Positions 1 to 10,089 of a stretch of 64,000 nt of DNA are shown piece by piece (positions within the stretch are counted from its first letter, which is position 1; every line of letters begins with the position of its first letter). A program made the position numbers and the translations under genes. The notes below the pieces were generated by a model. It was not told the origin of the DNA and did not search any database. It saw nothing but the letters and a program-made list of their open reading frames with translations. This DNA is from Halopseudomonas nanhaiensis (GTDB taxonomy: Bacteria > Pseudomonadota > Gammaproteobacteria > Pseudomonadales > Pseudomonadaceae), in assembly GCF_020025155.1 (NCBI RefSeq), contig NZ_CP073751.1:1116001-1180000 (forward strand), in the 5' to 3' direction.

Positions 1-1134
1 GCAAGCTTCGTCGTCGGCATTCACATGACTGCGATGTGGTTCAAGCCCAGGGACATCGGCTTTGCCGAAGGCTTCTACGCTGGCTGGGGCAACTTCGGTT
101 CGGCCGCCGCGGCGATGACCCTGCCGGCGATTGCCATCCATGCCTTCGGCGGCGACGACGGCTGGCGCTGGGCTATCGCTGCGTCGGCCATCATCATGGC
201 GGCCTACGGGGTGTTCTACTGGTTCGCCCTGACTGACGGCCCGGCCGGCAGCGTGCAGCACAAGCCGAACAAGGCGGCGGCGCTGGAAGTCAGCACCTGG
301 GCCGATATGGTCAAGCTGATTGCCTGGACCATTCCCATGATCGGCGTGCTGGCAATTCTGGTCTGGCGGGTGCAGAACATGGGTTACCTGTCCGAGACCG
401 GCGCAGTGATCTGCTATGCAGCGATTGCAGCAGTCGTGGTCTACCAGATCGTGCAGATTCTGCGCGTCAATGTGCCGATCCTGAAAAAGGGCGTGCCGGA
501 CGACGACAAGTACCCCTTCAATAGCGTGGCGGCGCTGAACACTACCTACTTCGCCAACTTCGGTGCGGAGCTGGCTGTGGTGTCCATGCTGCCGATGTTC
601 TTCGAGATGACCTGGGGTCTGACCGCCACCAGCGCCGGCCTGATCGCCGCGTCCTTCGCCTTCGTCAATCTGGTGGCGCGCCCCATGGGCGGACTGGTTT
701 CCGATCGGCTCGGCAATCGCCGCTTCGTCATGCTGGCCTACATGCTCGGGATCGCGGTCGGCTTCTTCTTCATGGGCCTGATGAACGAGAAGTGGCCGCT
801 GATCATCGCTGTGGCGATCACCGTGGCCTGCTCGATGTTCGTGCAGGGCGCCGAGGGCGCAACCTTCGGCATCATTCCGTCGATCAAGCGCCGGGTCACC
901 GGTCAGATCTCGGGCATGGCCGGCGCCTACGGCAATGTCGGTGCGGTCTGCTACCTCACCCTCTACACCTTCGTTACCCCCAGCCAGTTCTTCATGGTGA
1001 TCGCCGCCGGCGCCTTCATCAGCTTCGCCCTGTGCCTGCTCTGGCTGAAGGAACCCGAGGGCGCGTTTTCCGAGGAGTACTACGTGTCTTCCGTCGACCG
1101 CGAGCTGGAGGCGCAGCAACGCACCGCCGCCTGA
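1..1134 (+). CDS. narK: Nitrate/nitrite transporter, NarK family (5' end missing)
   Basis: Inner-membrane major-facilitator protein that moves nitrate in and nitrite out for the reductase encoded downstream. The frame is open from base 1, so the true start and roughly the first 90 residues lie outside the window. Several hydrophobic helices are visible. The family signature around GMAGAYGNVGAVCYL (about bases 913-957) matches the conserved glycine-rich nitrate motif of NarK. It ends 92 bases before narG on the same strand. In Pseudomonas narK1 and narK2 precede narG, so this is probably the narK2 position; the paralogue number is inferred from position only. Confidence 0.93.
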   Translation, partial: ASFVVGIHMTAMWFKPRDIGFAEGFYAGWGNFGSAAAAMTLPAIAIHAFGGDDGWRWAIAASAIIMAAYGVFYWFALTDGPAGSVQHKPNKAAALEVSTWADMVKLIAWTIPMIGVLAILVWRVQNMGYLSETGAVICYAAIAAVVVYQIVQILRVNVPILKKGVPDDDKYPFNSVAALNTTYFANFGAELAVVSMLPMFFEMTWGLTATSAGLIAASFAFVNLVARPMGGLVSDRLGNRRFVMLAYMLGIAVGFFFMGLMNEKWPLIIAVAITVACSMFVQGAEGATFGIIPSIKRRVTGQISGMAGAYGNVGAVCYLTLYTFVTPSQFFMVIAAGAFISFALCLLWLKEPEGAFSEEYYVSSVDRELEAQQRTAA

Positions 1135-1150
1135 CCCTTAACCGAATCCC

Positions 1151-1169
1151 GGCGCCGGACTGCGGCGCC
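1151..1169 (+). other. Stem-loop 1 between narK and narG
   Basis: Perfect 7-bp stem GGCGCCG/CGGCGCC with a 5-base loop. No T-tract follows, so it looks like an RNA processing or stabilising element rather than a full terminator. It could lower transporter message relative to narGHJI message. Confidence 0.45.
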
Positions 1170-1189
1170 ACCCGAACCGACGTGTAGCC

Positions 1190-1204
1190 GGTCTGGCACA
1201 GACC
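1190..1204 (+). other. Stem-loop 2 between narK and narG
   Basis: Perfect 6-bp stem GGTCTG/CAGACC with a 3-base loop, ending about 12 bases before the narG ribosome binding site. It lies 20 bases after the first stem-loop, and no T-run follows. Probably part of the same intercistronic processing region. Confidence 0.4.
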
Positions 1205-1226
1205 AGATCGAATGAGGAGAAACACC

Positions 1227-4200
1227 ATGAGCCATCTGCTCGATCAAATGCGCTTCTTCAACCGCAAGCAGGACGAGTTTGCCGACGGACACGGCGAGAC
1301 TCGCATCGAATCGCGTGACTGGGAGAACGTCTACCGCAACCGCTGGCAGTACGACAAGATCGTCCGTTCCACCCACGGCGTGAACTGCACCGGCTCCTGC
1401 TCGTGGAAGATCTACGTGAAGAACGGCCTGATCACCTGGGAAACCCAGCAGACCGACTATCCGCGCACCCGCCCGGACCTGCCCAACCACGAGCCGCGCG
1501 GCTGCCCGCGTGGGGCGAGCTATAGCTGGTACATCTACAGTGCCAACCGTCTGAAGTATCCCAAGGTGCGCAAGCCGCTGCTGAAGCTGTGGCGTGAGGC
1601 CCGTGCGATCCATGCCAACCCGGTCGAGGCCTGGGCCAGCATCGTCGAGGACCAGGCCAAGGCGACCTCCTACAAGAGTAAGCGCGGCCTGGGCGGTTTC
1701 ATCCGCTCGAGCTGGGACGAAGTGACCGAGATCATCGCCGCTGCCAACGTCTACACCATCAAGCAGTACGGCCCGGACCGCGTTGTCGGCTTTTCGCCGA
1801 TCCCGGCCATGTCGATGGTCAGTTATGCCGCCGGCAGCCGTTACCTCTCGCTGATCGGTGGCGTATGCCTGAGCTTCTATGACTGGTACTGCGACCTGCC
1901 GCCGGCATCGCCGCAGGTGTGGGGCGAGCAGACCGACGTGCCGGAATCGGCTGACTGGTACAACTCCAACTACATCATCGCCTGGGGCTCCAACGTTCCG
2001 CAGACCCGTACGCCTGACGCGCACTTCTTTACCGAGGTCCGCTACAAGGGCACCAAGACCGTTTCCATCACGCCGGACTACTCGGAAGTCGCCAAGCTCA
2101 CCGACCTCTGGCTGAACCCCAAGCAGGGCACCGATGCGGCGCTGGCGCAGGCGTTCAATCACGTGATCTTCAAGGAATTTCACCTTGAGAAGCCGAGCGC
2201 CTACTTCACCGATTATGTGCGTCGCTATACCGACCTGCCGATGCTGGTACTCCTTGAAGAGACCGACAAGGGCTACAAGCCGACACGCTTCGTGCGTGCC
2301 TCGGATCTCGCCGGCGATCTGGGCCAGGAAAACAATCCCGAATGGAAAACCGTCGCCATCGATTCACTCACCGATCAGCTGGTCTCGCCGCTGGGTTCGA
2401 TCGGCTATCGCTGGGGCGAGAGCGGCAAGTGGAACATCGAAGCGCGCGAGGGCGGTGAAGGCCGCGACGTCGAACTGCGCCTGACGCAGATTGCCGAGAA
2501 CGAAGCAGTGGATGTGGCCTTCCCGTACTTCGGCGGCCAGCTGCATGATCACTTCCAGCATGTCGAAGGCGAGGCGATTCAGTACCGCCGGGTGCCGAGC
2601 CGCGCGCTGGCCCTGGGCGACGGACGTATCGCCCGCGTAGCCACCGTGTTCGACATTCAGGCCGCGGGCCTGGGTATCGACCGCGGCCTGGGTGGCGAGC
2701 ATGTTGCCACCAGCTACGACGATGCCAGCGTGCCCGGTACACCGGCGTGGCAGGAAGCGATCACCGGCGTGTCACGCGAGAAGGTCATCCAGGTGGCTCG
2801 GGAGTTCGCTGACAACGCCGACAAGACCAGGGGCCGGTCGATGATCATCGTCGGGGCGGCGATGAACCACTGGTATCACATGGACATGAACTACCGCGGC
2901 CTGATCAACATGCTGATGTTGTGTGGTTGCGTAGGCCAGACCGGTGGTGGCTGGGCGCATTACGTTGGTCAGGAGAAACTGCGCCCGCAGTGCGGCTGGC
3001 TGCCGCTGGCGTTCGGTCTGGACTGGAGTCGCCCATCCCGGCAGATGAACGGAACCAGCTTCTTCTACAACCACAGCTCGCAGTGGCGGCATGAAAAGAT
3101 GAGCATGCACGAGATCCTCTCACCGCTCGCCGACAAGTCGCAATTTCCCGAGCACATGCTCGACTACAACATCCGCGCCGAGCGCGGTGGCTGGCTTCCC
3201 AGCGCACCGCAGCTCAACCGCAATCCGCTGCAGATCACCCGCGATGCTGCAGCAGCCGGCATGTCGCCGGTCGACTATGTGACCCAGTCGCTGGCCGACG
3301 GCACCTTGAAGTTCGCCTGCGAACAGCCAGACAACCCGGCCAACTTTCCGCGCAACATGTTCATCTGGCGCTCGAACCTGCTTGGCAGCTCCGGCAAGGG
3401 CCACGAGTACATGCTCAAGTACCTGCTGGGCACGCCAAAACATGGCGTGATGAACGAGGATCTGGGCAAGCGTGGCGGCGTCAAGCCGAGCGAGGCCGAG
3501 TGGGTCGATGAAGGCGCGATCGGCAAGATCGACCTGGTTACCACGCTGGATTTTCGCATGTCCTCGACCTGCGTTTACTCGGACATCGTTCTGCCGACCG
3601 CGACCTGGTACGAGAAGGACGACATGAACACGTCCGACATGCACCCGTTCATTCACCCGCTGTCGGCAGCCATCGATCCGGCCTGGGAAGCGCGCAGCGA
3701 CTGGGACATCTACAAGTCGATCGCCAGAAAGTTCTCGGAAGTCGCGCAGGGCCAGCTGGGTGTCGAACAGGACCTGGTGACCATGCCGCTGCTGCACGAC
3801 AGCCCTGGCGAACTGGCCCAGCCATTCGGTGGCACCGACTGGAAAACCGCAGGCGAAGCACCGCAGCCCGGCAAGAACTGCCCGAACATGGTGGTGGTCG
3901 AGCGCGACTACCCGAACGTGTACAGGAAGTTCACCTCGCTAGGCCCGCTGCTGGACAAGCTGGGCAACGGCGGTAAAGGCATCATCTGGAACACCGAGCA
4001 CGAGGTCGAGTTCCTCGGCAAGCTCAACCATGAAGTGCTGGAGGAGGGCGTGAGCCTCGGACGGCCGCGTATCGAGTCGGCGATTGACGCGGCCGAGGTG
4101 ATCCTCTCGCTGGCACCTGAGACCAACGGCCACGTGGCGGTCAAGGCCTGGGCTGCACTGTCGAAGTTCACCGGTCGCGACCACAGCCACCTGGCAGTGG

Positions 4201-5006
4201 GCAAGGAGCACGAGTCGATCCGCTTCCGCGACATCCAGGCCCAGCCGCGCAAGATCATCTCGAGTCCGACCTGGTCGGGTCTGGAAGACGAGCACGTCAG
4301 CTACAACGCCGGCTACACCAACGTTCACGAGCTGATTCCGTGGCGCACCGTCACCGGCCGCCAGCAGTTCTTCCAGGACCACCCGTGGATGCAGGCCTTC
4401 GGTGAGCAGCTGATGAGCTACCGGCCGCCGATCAACACCCGCACCATCGATTATGTCAAGGGCAAGAAGCCCAATGGCCATACCGAGATCGTGCTGAACT
4501 GGATCACCCCGCACCAGAAGTGGGGCATCCACAGCACCTACTCGGACAACCTGATCATGCTCACGCTGAGCCGCGGTGGCCCGATCATCTGGCTGTCGGA
4601 AATCGACGCGCAGAAGGCCGGCATCGAGGACAACGACTGGGTCGAGTGCTTCAACGCCAACGGCGCGCTGGTCGCCCGGGCGGTGGTCAGCCAGCGGGTC
4701 AAGGAAGGCATGGTGATGATGTACCACGCTCAGGAACGCATCGTGAACATGCCGGGTGCCGAAACCACCAAAACCCGCGGTGGCCACCACAACTCGGTAA
4801 CCCGCGTGGTGCTCAAGCCGACCCACATGATTGGCGGATACGCCCAGCAGAGCTGGGGCTTCAACTACTACGGCACGGTCGGTTGCAACCGCGACGAATT
4901 CGTCGTGGTGCGCAAGATGGACAGGATCGACTGGCTGGATGGTACAGAACACGGCGGTCTGGGTGGCGATGCGTTGCCCCAGCCACTGCCACAGGATATC
5001 GAGTGA
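1227..5006 (+). CDS. narG: Respiratory nitrate reductase, alpha subunit NarG
   Basis: Catalytic subunit of the membrane-bound, cytoplasm-facing nitrate reductase; reduces nitrate to nitrite at a Mo-bis-MGD centre. 1259 residues, close to the roughly 1250 of E. coli NarG. The N-terminal segment HGVNCTGSCSWKIY followed by EPRGCPRG carries the His/Cys ligands of the FS0 [4Fe-4S] cluster, typical of the NarG branch of the DMSO reductase family. An upstream ATG at 1212 overlaps the GAGGAG ribosome binding site, so the start at 1227 is chosen. narH follows after 10 bases in the same operon. Confidence 0.98.
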   Translation: MSHLLDQMRFFNRKQDEFADGHGETRIESRDWENVYRNRWQYDKIVRSTHGVNCTGSCSWKIYVKNGLITWETQQTDYPRTRPDLPNHEPRGCPRGASYSWYIYSANRLKYPKVRKPLLKLWREARAIHANPVEAWASIVEDQAKATSYKSKRGLGGFIRSSWDEVTEIIAAANVYTIKQYGPDRVVGFSPIPAMSMVSYAAGSRYLSLIGGVCLSFYDWYCDLPPASPQVWGEQTDVPESADWYNSNYIIAWGSNVPQTRTPDAHFFTEVRYKGTKTVSITPDYSEVAKLTDLWLNPKQGTDAALAQAFNHVIFKEFHLEKPSAYFTDYVRRYTDLPMLVLLEETDKGYKPTRFVRASDLAGDLGQENNPEWKTVAIDSLTDQLVSPLGSIGYRWGESGKWNIEAREGGEGRDVELRLTQIAENEAVDVAFPYFGGQLHDHFQHVEGEAIQYRRVPSRALALGDGRIARVATVFDIQAAGLGIDRGLGGEHVATSYDDASVPGTPAWQEAITGVSREKVIQVAREFADNADKTRGRSMIIVGAAMNHWYHMDMNYRGLINMLMLCGCVGQTGGGWAHYVGQEKLRPQCGWLPLAFGLDWSRPSRQMNGTSFFYNHSSQWRHEKMSMHEILSPLADKSQFPEHMLDYNIRAERGGWLPSAPQLNRNPLQITRDAAAAGMSPVDYVTQSLADGTLKFACEQPDNPANFPRNMFIWRSNLLGSSGKGHEYMLKYLLGTPKHGVMNEDLGKRGGVKPSEAEWVDEGAIGKIDLVTTLDFRMSSTCVYSDIVLPTATWYEKDDMNTSDMHPFIHPLSAAIDPAWEARSDWDIYKSIARKFSEVAQGQLGVEQDLVTMPLLHDSPGELAQPFGGTDWKTAGEAPQPGKNCPNMVVVERDYPNVYRKFTSLGPLLDKLGNGGKGIIWNTEHEVEFLGKLNHEVLEEGVSLGRPRIESAIDAAEVILSLAPETNGHVAVKAWAALSKFTGRDHSHLAVGKEHESIRFRDIQAQPRKIISSPTWSGLEDEHVSYNAGYTNVHELIPWRTVTGRQQFFQDHPWMQAFGEQLMSYRPPINTRTIDYVKGKKPNGHTEIVLNWITPHQKWGIHSTYSDNLIMLTLSRGGPIIWLSEIDAQKAGIEDNDWVECFNANGALVARAVVSQRVKEGMVMMYHAQERIVNMPGAETTKTRGGHHNSVTRVVLKPTHMIGGYAQQSWGFNYYGTVGCNRDEFVVVRKMDRIDWLDGTEHGGLGGDALPQPLPQDIE

Positions 5007-5016
5007 GGAAACAGCC

Positions 5017-6555
5017 ATGAAAATTCGTTCACAAGTGGGCATGGTACTGAATCTGGACAAGTGCATTGGCTGCCATACCTGTTCGGTCACCTGCAAGAAC
5101 GTCTGGACCAGCCGCGAAGGCATGGAATACGCCTGGTTCAACAACGTCGAGACCAAGCCCGGCATCGGCTACCCGAAGGACTGGGAAAACCAGACCAAGT
5201 GGAAGGGCGGCTGGGTACGCAACAAGGATGGCTCGATCAACCCGCGCATCGGCGGCAAGTTCCGCGTGCTGGCGAACATCTTCGCCAACCCGGACATGCC
5301 GACCATCGACGACTACTACGAGCCGTTCGACTTCGATTACCAGAACCTGCACACCTCACCGGAGGTGGCGCATCAACCAACCGCGCGGCCGCGCTCGGCG
5401 ATTTCCGGCAAGCGCATGGAGAAGATCGAGTGGGGCCCGAACTGGGAAGAGATCCTCGGTACCGAATTCGCCAAGCGGCGCAAGGACAAGAACTTCGATC
5501 AGGTGCAGGCGGACATCTACGGGGAGTACGAAAACACCTTCATGATGTATCTGCCGCGGCTCTGCGAGCACTGCCTGAATCCGACCTGTGCGGCGGCCTG
5601 TCCGAGCGGTGCGATCTACAAGCGTGAGGAAGACGGCATCGTCCTGATCGACCAGGAGAAGTGCCGCGGCTGGCGCATGTGCATCAGCGGCTGCCCGTAC
5701 AAGAAAATCTACTTCAACTGGAAGAGCGGCAAGTCCGAGAAGTGCATCTTCTGTTATCCGCGCATCGAAGCGGGCATGCCGACGGTGTGTTCGGAAACCT
5801 GCGTAGGTCGCATCCGTTACCTCGGGGTGCTTCTGTATGACGCCGACCGCATCCACGAGGTAGCGAGCCTGCCCAGTGAGCAGGATCTCTACGAAGGCCA
5901 GCTGAGCCTGTTCCTCGATCCGAATGATCCTGAGGTGATCCGCCAGGCACTGGAAGATGGCGTGCCGATGTCGGTGATCGAGGCGGCGCAGCAGTCGCCC
6001 GTCTACAAGCTGGCGGTGGACTGGAAGCTGGCGCTGCCGCTCCATCCGGAATATCGCACGCTGCCGATGGTGTGGTATGTGCCGCCGCTGTCGCCGATTC
6101 AGAACGCCGCCGAAGCGGGGAAGGTCGCCATGAACGGCATCCTGCCTGACGTGGACAGCCTGCGCATTCCACTGCGTTACCTGGCCAACCTGCTCACCGC
6201 AGGCGACGAGGAGCCGGTCAAGCTGGCCCTCAAGCGCCTGCTGGCGATGCGGGTTTACAAGCGCTCGCAGCAGGTCGACGGGGTGGAAAACCTCAAGGTC
6301 CTGGAAGACGTGGGTCTGACCCGTGCGCTGGCCGAGGACATGTATCGCTACCTGGCGATCGCCAACTACGAAGACCGTTTCGTGATCCCGACCGCACACC
6401 GCGAAGAAGCCATGAGCGAAGTGTTCGCCGAGCGTAACGGTTGCGGTTTCAGCTTCGGCAGCGGCTGCTCGGGCAGCTCCGACACCAACATGTTTGGCGC
6501 GAAGAAGGCCAATCGCCGCGACGTGCTGCAAACCGTACAACTGTGGGAGGACTGA
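5017..6555 (+). CDS. narH: Respiratory nitrate reductase, beta subunit NarH
   Basis: Iron-sulfur electron-transfer subunit linking NarI haems to NarG. 512 residues. It shows the ferredoxin-like Cys groups expected: KCIGCHTCSVTCKNVW near the N-terminus, CEHCLNPTCAAACP, CRGWRMCISGCPYKK (the Trp-containing group that makes a [3Fe-4S] cluster in this family) and KCIFCYPRIEAG. The start at 5017 follows a GAGG ribosome binding site overlapping the narG stop region. The same frame is open further upstream inside narG, but that part is shadow. Confidence 0.98.
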   Translation: MKIRSQVGMVLNLDKCIGCHTCSVTCKNVWTSREGMEYAWFNNVETKPGIGYPKDWENQTKWKGGWVRNKDGSINPRIGGKFRVLANIFANPDMPTIDDYYEPFDFDYQNLHTSPEVAHQPTARPRSAISGKRMEKIEWGPNWEEILGTEFAKRRKDKNFDQVQADIYGEYENTFMMYLPRLCEHCLNPTCAAACPSGAIYKREEDGIVLIDQEKCRGWRMCISGCPYKKIYFNWKSGKSEKCIFCYPRIEAGMPTVCSETCVGRIRYLGVLLYDADRIHEVASLPSEQDLYEGQLSLFLDPNDPEVIRQALEDGVPMSVIEAAQQSPVYKLAVDWKLALPLHPEYRTLPMVWYVPPLSPIQNAAEAGKVAMNGILPDVDSLRIPLRYLANLLTAGDEEPVKLALKRLLAMRVYKRSQQVDGVENLKVLEDVGLTRALAEDMYRYLAIANYEDRFVIPTAHREEAMSEVFAERNGCGFSFGSGCSGSSDTNMFGAKKANRRDVLQTVQLWED

Positions 6556-6557
6556 TC

Positions 6558-7292
6558 ATGCAGATTCTCAAGGTGATTTCACTGTTACTCGATTATCCGA
6601 CCGCCGAACTCCTCGCCGCTGAGGATGAGCTACGCGCAGCCATCGCCGCGGCGCGCGAGATCAGTCCCGAGCAACGCCAGGCGCTGACCGGCCTGCTCGA
6701 CCAGCTGGCCGGGTCGGATGTGCTCGATGTGCAGGAGCACTACACCGAGCTGTTCGAGCGCGGCCGCTACCTGTCGCTGCTGCTGTTCGAGCATGTGCAT
6801 GGCGAGTCGCGCGATCGCGGCCAGGCCATGGTCGATCTGATGGCGCAGTACGACGCCGCCGGATTCGCCATCGGCGTCCGCGAGCTGCCCGATTACATTC
6901 CGCTGTATCTGGAGTATCTGGCTACCCGCGAATCGATCGAGGCGCGCGAAGGTCTGGCCGATGTCGCCCATCTGCTCGCTCTGCTGGCCTCGCGTCTGAC
7001 CGAGCGCTCATCCGACTACGCCGCCTGCTTCACCGCTCTGCTGCAGATAGCCGGTTGCGAGCCGTCCCGTGTCATGGAAGACGTGCGTGCGCAGATTGCC
7101 GCGGAACAGCCGGACAACAGCCTGGAAGCGCTGGACAAGGAATGGGAGGAAGAGCAGGTGACCTTCCTCAACGGCGACAGCACTGCCGCCTGTGGTACCC
7201 GTCCGGCGAACGTCCGGGCCCGTGAGGACGTCGCGGTGCCGGTTCACTGGGTTGATTTCAACGACAATGCCCAGCCAGCGCGCCGGGCATAG
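6558..7292 (+). CDS. narJ: Nitrate reductase assembly chaperone NarJ
   Basis: Cytoplasmic dedicated chaperone (TorD/DmsD/NarJ family) needed for molybdenum cofactor insertion into NarG and for membrane attachment. 244 residues, the usual size. Recognisable family features are LLDYP near the start and the central block DVQEHYTELFERGRYLSLLLFEHVHGESRDRG. It begins two bases after the narH stop, with GGAGG inside the end of narH, indicating tight translational coupling. The C-terminal tail is acidic and variable, as in relatives. Confidence 0.96.
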   Translation: MQILKVISLLLDYPTAELLAAEDELRAAIAAAREISPEQRQALTGLLDQLAGSDVLDVQEHYTELFERGRYLSLLLFEHVHGESRDRGQAMVDLMAQYDAAGFAIGVRELPDYIPLYLEYLATRESIEAREGLADVAHLLALLASRLTERSSDYAACFTALLQIAGCEPSRVMEDVRAQIAAEQPDNSLEALDKEWEEEQVTFLNGDSTAACGTRPANVRAREDVAVPVHWVDFNDNAQPARRA

Positions 7293-7301
7293 GAGACCAT
7301 C

Positions 7302-8138
7302 ATGTCCAATATCAATCTCATGCTGTTCGGGGTGTATCCCTACATGGCGCTGGCCGTGCTGATCATCGGCAGCTGGGCGCGCTTCGATCTCTCGCAGTAC
7401 ACCTGGAAGGCCGGCTCCAGCCAGCTGATGGCCAACCGCAATATGCGTCTGGCCAGCAACCTGTTTCATGTGGGCATCATCGCTGTCCTGGCCGGCCATT
7501 TTGTCGGGCTGCTGACGCCGTCAGCGGTCTATCACCGCTGGCTCAGCTACGAGCACAAGCAGCTAATGGCGATGCTGGTCGGTGGCTTCTTTGGTCTGCT
7601 GTGCCTGGTCGGGCTGTCGATGCTGATCTGGAGACGGATGACCGACCCGCGTGTGCGTGCGCAGTCCAGCACCTCCGACATCGTGATTCTGTGGGTGCTG
7701 CTGGTGCAGTTGCTGCTGGGGTTGTTCACTATCTATGTCTCCACCGCGCACATGGACGGCTCGCAGATGGTACTGCTGGCCAACTGGGCGCAGCAGATAG
7801 TGACTTTCCAGCCCGTGCTGGCCGCAGCGAGCATCGAGCCGGTGGGTCTGGCCTACAAACTGCACGTGTTTCTCGGGATCACCCTGTTCGTGTTGTTCCC
7901 CTTCACCCGTCTGGTTCACGTAGTCAGTGCGCCGGTGTGGTATCTGGGGCGCCGCTATCAGATCGTCCGACTCAAGAGCGGCGTGCGCACCAAAGCGCGC
8001 TCCGCGACCAGCAGCAGAGCCGCGTATCAGCCATCCCGTCCTTCCGCTCCAGTCAGGCCGGCTCCGGCAGTCGGTCCTGGTGCAGCGGTCGGCGGCATGG
8101 GCACACAGCCGGTTACCGAGGCTCCGCGTCAGGATTGA
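7302..8138 (+). CDS. narI: Respiratory nitrate reductase, gamma subunit NarI
   Basis: Membrane di-haem b quinol oxidase subunit that passes electrons to NarH. Five hydrophobic helices are visible. Haem-ligand histidines line up with E. coli: His56 and His66 in the second helix, and His188 and His206 near the C-terminus (187 and 205 in E. coli). The protein is 278 residues against about 225 in E. coli. The extra roughly 50 residues are a Ser/Pro/Ala/Arg-rich low-complexity tail after residue 225, probably cytoplasmic and of unknown purpose. Same operon, 9 bases after narJ. Confidence 0.97.
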   Translation: MSNINLMLFGVYPYMALAVLIIGSWARFDLSQYTWKAGSSQLMANRNMRLASNLFHVGIIAVLAGHFVGLLTPSAVYHRWLSYEHKQLMAMLVGGFFGLLCLVGLSMLIWRRMTDPRVRAQSSTSDIVILWVLLVQLLLGLFTIYVSTAHMDGSQMVLLANWAQQIVTFQPVLAAASIEPVGLAYKLHVFLGITLFVLFPFTRLVHVVSAPVWYLGRRYQIVRLKSGVRTKARSATSSRAAYQPSRPSAPVRPAPAVGPGAAVGGMGTQPVTEAPRQD

Positions 8139-8170
8139 TCCTGGCGCGCCATCCTAGCGAGGACATGAAC

Positions 8171-8989
8171 ATGAACAGTGCAGCCATCATCGCTACCAGC
8201 GAAAAGCCCGAGTGGCCGCGGGTGCGCATCAACGGGGTCGATCTCGACCCGCGCGACATCGCCCATGAAATGCAGTATCACCCCGCGGACAGCCGCGATG
8301 ACGCCGTGTACCTCGCCGCGCAGGCACTGGTGATTCGCGAGTTGCTCGAGCAGCGCGCAGCGGAGTTGAATATAGAGGCCCGTCCTGGATCGGACGAAAG
8401 CGATGAGGAGGCGTTGATCCGCACGCTGATCGAGACCGAAGTGAAACTGCCTGCGGCTGACGATGCGAGCCTGCGACAGGTGTACGAAGCCAATCCGGAG
8501 CGGTTCACCAGCGCCCCGCTGGTCGCCCTGCGGCATATCCTGTTTGCCGCCGCGCCGGATGACGTGGTTGCTCGCAGCCACCTGCGCGAACAGGCGTTGG
8601 CCGTCATAGACGAGCTCAGGCGCTGGCCTGATCGCTTCGCCGAACTGGCCCGCAGGCACTCGGCCTGTCCGTCGAAGGAGCAGGGCGGGGAGTTGGGGCA
8701 GATCAGTGTAGGGCAGACGGTACCGGAGTTCGAACGGCAGCTGATGCGTCTACCTGAAGGCCTTGCCGGGCAACCGCTTGAATCGCGTTACGGCTTTCAT
8801 GTAGTCCACGTCGACATGCGCATCGAAGGGCGCAGGCTGCCCTTCGAGATGGTGCGCGAGGCGATTGCCGCGGATTTGTCCGACCGGGTGTGGAACAAGG
8901 CCGTGGTACAGTATCTCGAAACCCTCATTGGTGAAGCAGACATAGACGGTATCGTCCTGCGCGGAGCGACTTCTCCGCTGATGCAATAA
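8171..8989 (+). CDS. Parvulin-type peptidyl-prolyl isomerase of the nar operon (NifM-like)
   Basis: Predicted cis-trans prolyl isomerase. The C-terminal half has the parvulin/rotamase pattern: ALRHILFAA, then [22 protein letters not shown], then [28 protein letters not shown]. No signal peptide is evident, so it is probably cytoplasmic. A PpiC-type gene lies between narI and moaA in Pseudomonas nar operons, and the same place here suggests a role in nitrate reductase folding (inference). Start chosen at the second of two close ATGs because GAGG at 8159-8162 gives 8-base spacing; the alternative is 8165. Confidence 0.9.
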   Translation: MNSAAIIATSEKPEWPRVRINGVDLDPRDIAHEMQYHPADSRDDAVYLAAQALVIRELLEQRAAELNIEARPGSDESDEEALIRTLIETEVKLPAADDASLRQVYEANPERFTSAPLVALRHILFAAAPDDVVARSHLREQALAVIDELRRWPDRFAELARRHSACPSKEQGGELGQISVGQTVPEFERQLMRLPEGLAGQPLESRYGFHVVHVDMRIEGRRLPFEMVREAIAADLSDRVWNKAVVQYLETLIGEADIDGIVLRGATSPLMQ

Positions 8990-9003
8990 CGGGAGCACAG
9001 GCC

Positions 9004-9999
9004 ATGGCCGAGACACAACTGCTGGACGGACTGGGCCGGCGCGTCGATTACCTGCGCATGTCGGTGACCGATCGCTGCGACTTTCGCTGTGTGTATTGCA
9101 TGGCCGAGGAAATGACCTTTTTGCCGCGGCAGCAGATTCTCGGCCTCGAGGAAATTGCCCGCCTGGCAAAACTGTTCGTCGAGCAGGGCGTGAAGAAGAT
9201 CCGCCTCACCGGCGGTGAGCCGCTGGTACGCCGCGGCATCGTCGGCCTGTGCCAGGATATCGCCGCATTGCCGGGCCTCAGGGAACTGGTCATGACCACC
9301 AACGGCTCGCAACTGGTCAAGCTGGCACAACCACTGGCCGATGCCGGCGTCAAGCGGCTCAACATCAGCCTGGATAGTCTGAACCCGGTCAAATTCCGCG
9401 CGATTACCCGCACCGGGGATCTGCATCAGGTTCTGGACGGCATCGAGGCCGCCCGCCGCGCTGGCTTCGCTTCGGTCAAACTGAATGTCGTGGTCATGAA
9501 GGGGCGTAACGCCGATGAAGTGCCCGATCTGGTCGACTACGCGGTTCAGCGCGGACTGGACATCAGCTTCATTGAAGAAATGCCCCTCGGCCATGTCGGC
9601 CGGTCCCGCGGAGAAGCGTTCTGCTCCAGCGATGAGGTGCGTACGCTGATCGGCCAGCGCTACAACCTGATCGACAGCACAGAGAATACGGGCGGCCCGG
9701 CGCGTTACGCGCGGATCGAAGGCCATCCGGACAGCCGCGTAGGCTTCATTTCTCCGCATTCACACAATTTCTGCTCGACCTGCAACCGCGTGCGCATGAC
9801 CGCCGAAGGGCGTCTGCTGCTGTGCCTGGGGCACGAGAACTCCATCGACATGCGCGCGCTGGTACGCCGCCATCCCACCACTGACGAGCCACTGCTCAAG
9901 GCACTCCACGGTGCTCTGCAACGCAAGCCCGCACGCCATGAGTTTGCCTCCAACGGCGACGTGCAGGTGCTGCGGTTCATGAACGCCAGCGGCGGCTGA
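9004..9999 (+). CDS. moaA: GTP 3',8-cyclase MoaA (molybdenum cofactor biosynthesis)
   Basis: Radical-SAM enzyme for the first step of molybdopterin synthesis. 331 residues. The SAM cluster motif is CDFRCVYC near residue 20, followed by [11 protein letters not shown] second C-terminal cluster is seen as [19 protein letters not shown]. The protein ends in Gly-Gly, the C-terminal feature required by MoaA. As last gene of the nar operon it provides extra cofactor when nitrate reductase is made; this corresponds to the nar-linked moaA1 of Pseudomonas. Ribosome binding site GGGAG precedes the start. Confidence 0.96.
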   Translation: MAETQLLDGLGRRVDYLRMSVTDRCDFRCVYCMAEEMTFLPRQQILGLEEIARLAKLFVEQGVKKIRLTGGEPLVRRGIVGLCQDIAALPGLRELVMTTNGSQLVKLAQPLADAGVKRLNISLDSLNPVKFRAITRTGDLHQVLDGIEAARRAGFASVKLNVVVMKGRNADEVPDLVDYAVQRGLDISFIEEMPLGHVGRSRGEAFCSSDEVRTLIGQRYNLIDSTENTGGPARYARIEGHPDSRVGFISPHSHNFCSTCNRVRMTAEGRLLLCLGHENSIDMRALVRRHPTTDEPLLKALHGALQRKPARHEFASNGDVQVLRFMNASGG

Positions 10000-10089
10000 G
10001 CGGCGTTTGCATGGTGCTCGCACCGTGCGAGCGAACTTCCGAACCTCATGTTCCTCCAACCTGTAACGCAAGCCATGCAGGGGAACGAG

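Noticed and set aside
1080..2183. A 367-codon open frame on the - strand across the end of narK and the start of narG
   Set aside because: Antisense shadow; composition is Arg/Val/Gly-rich without recognisable domain, and narG is certain.
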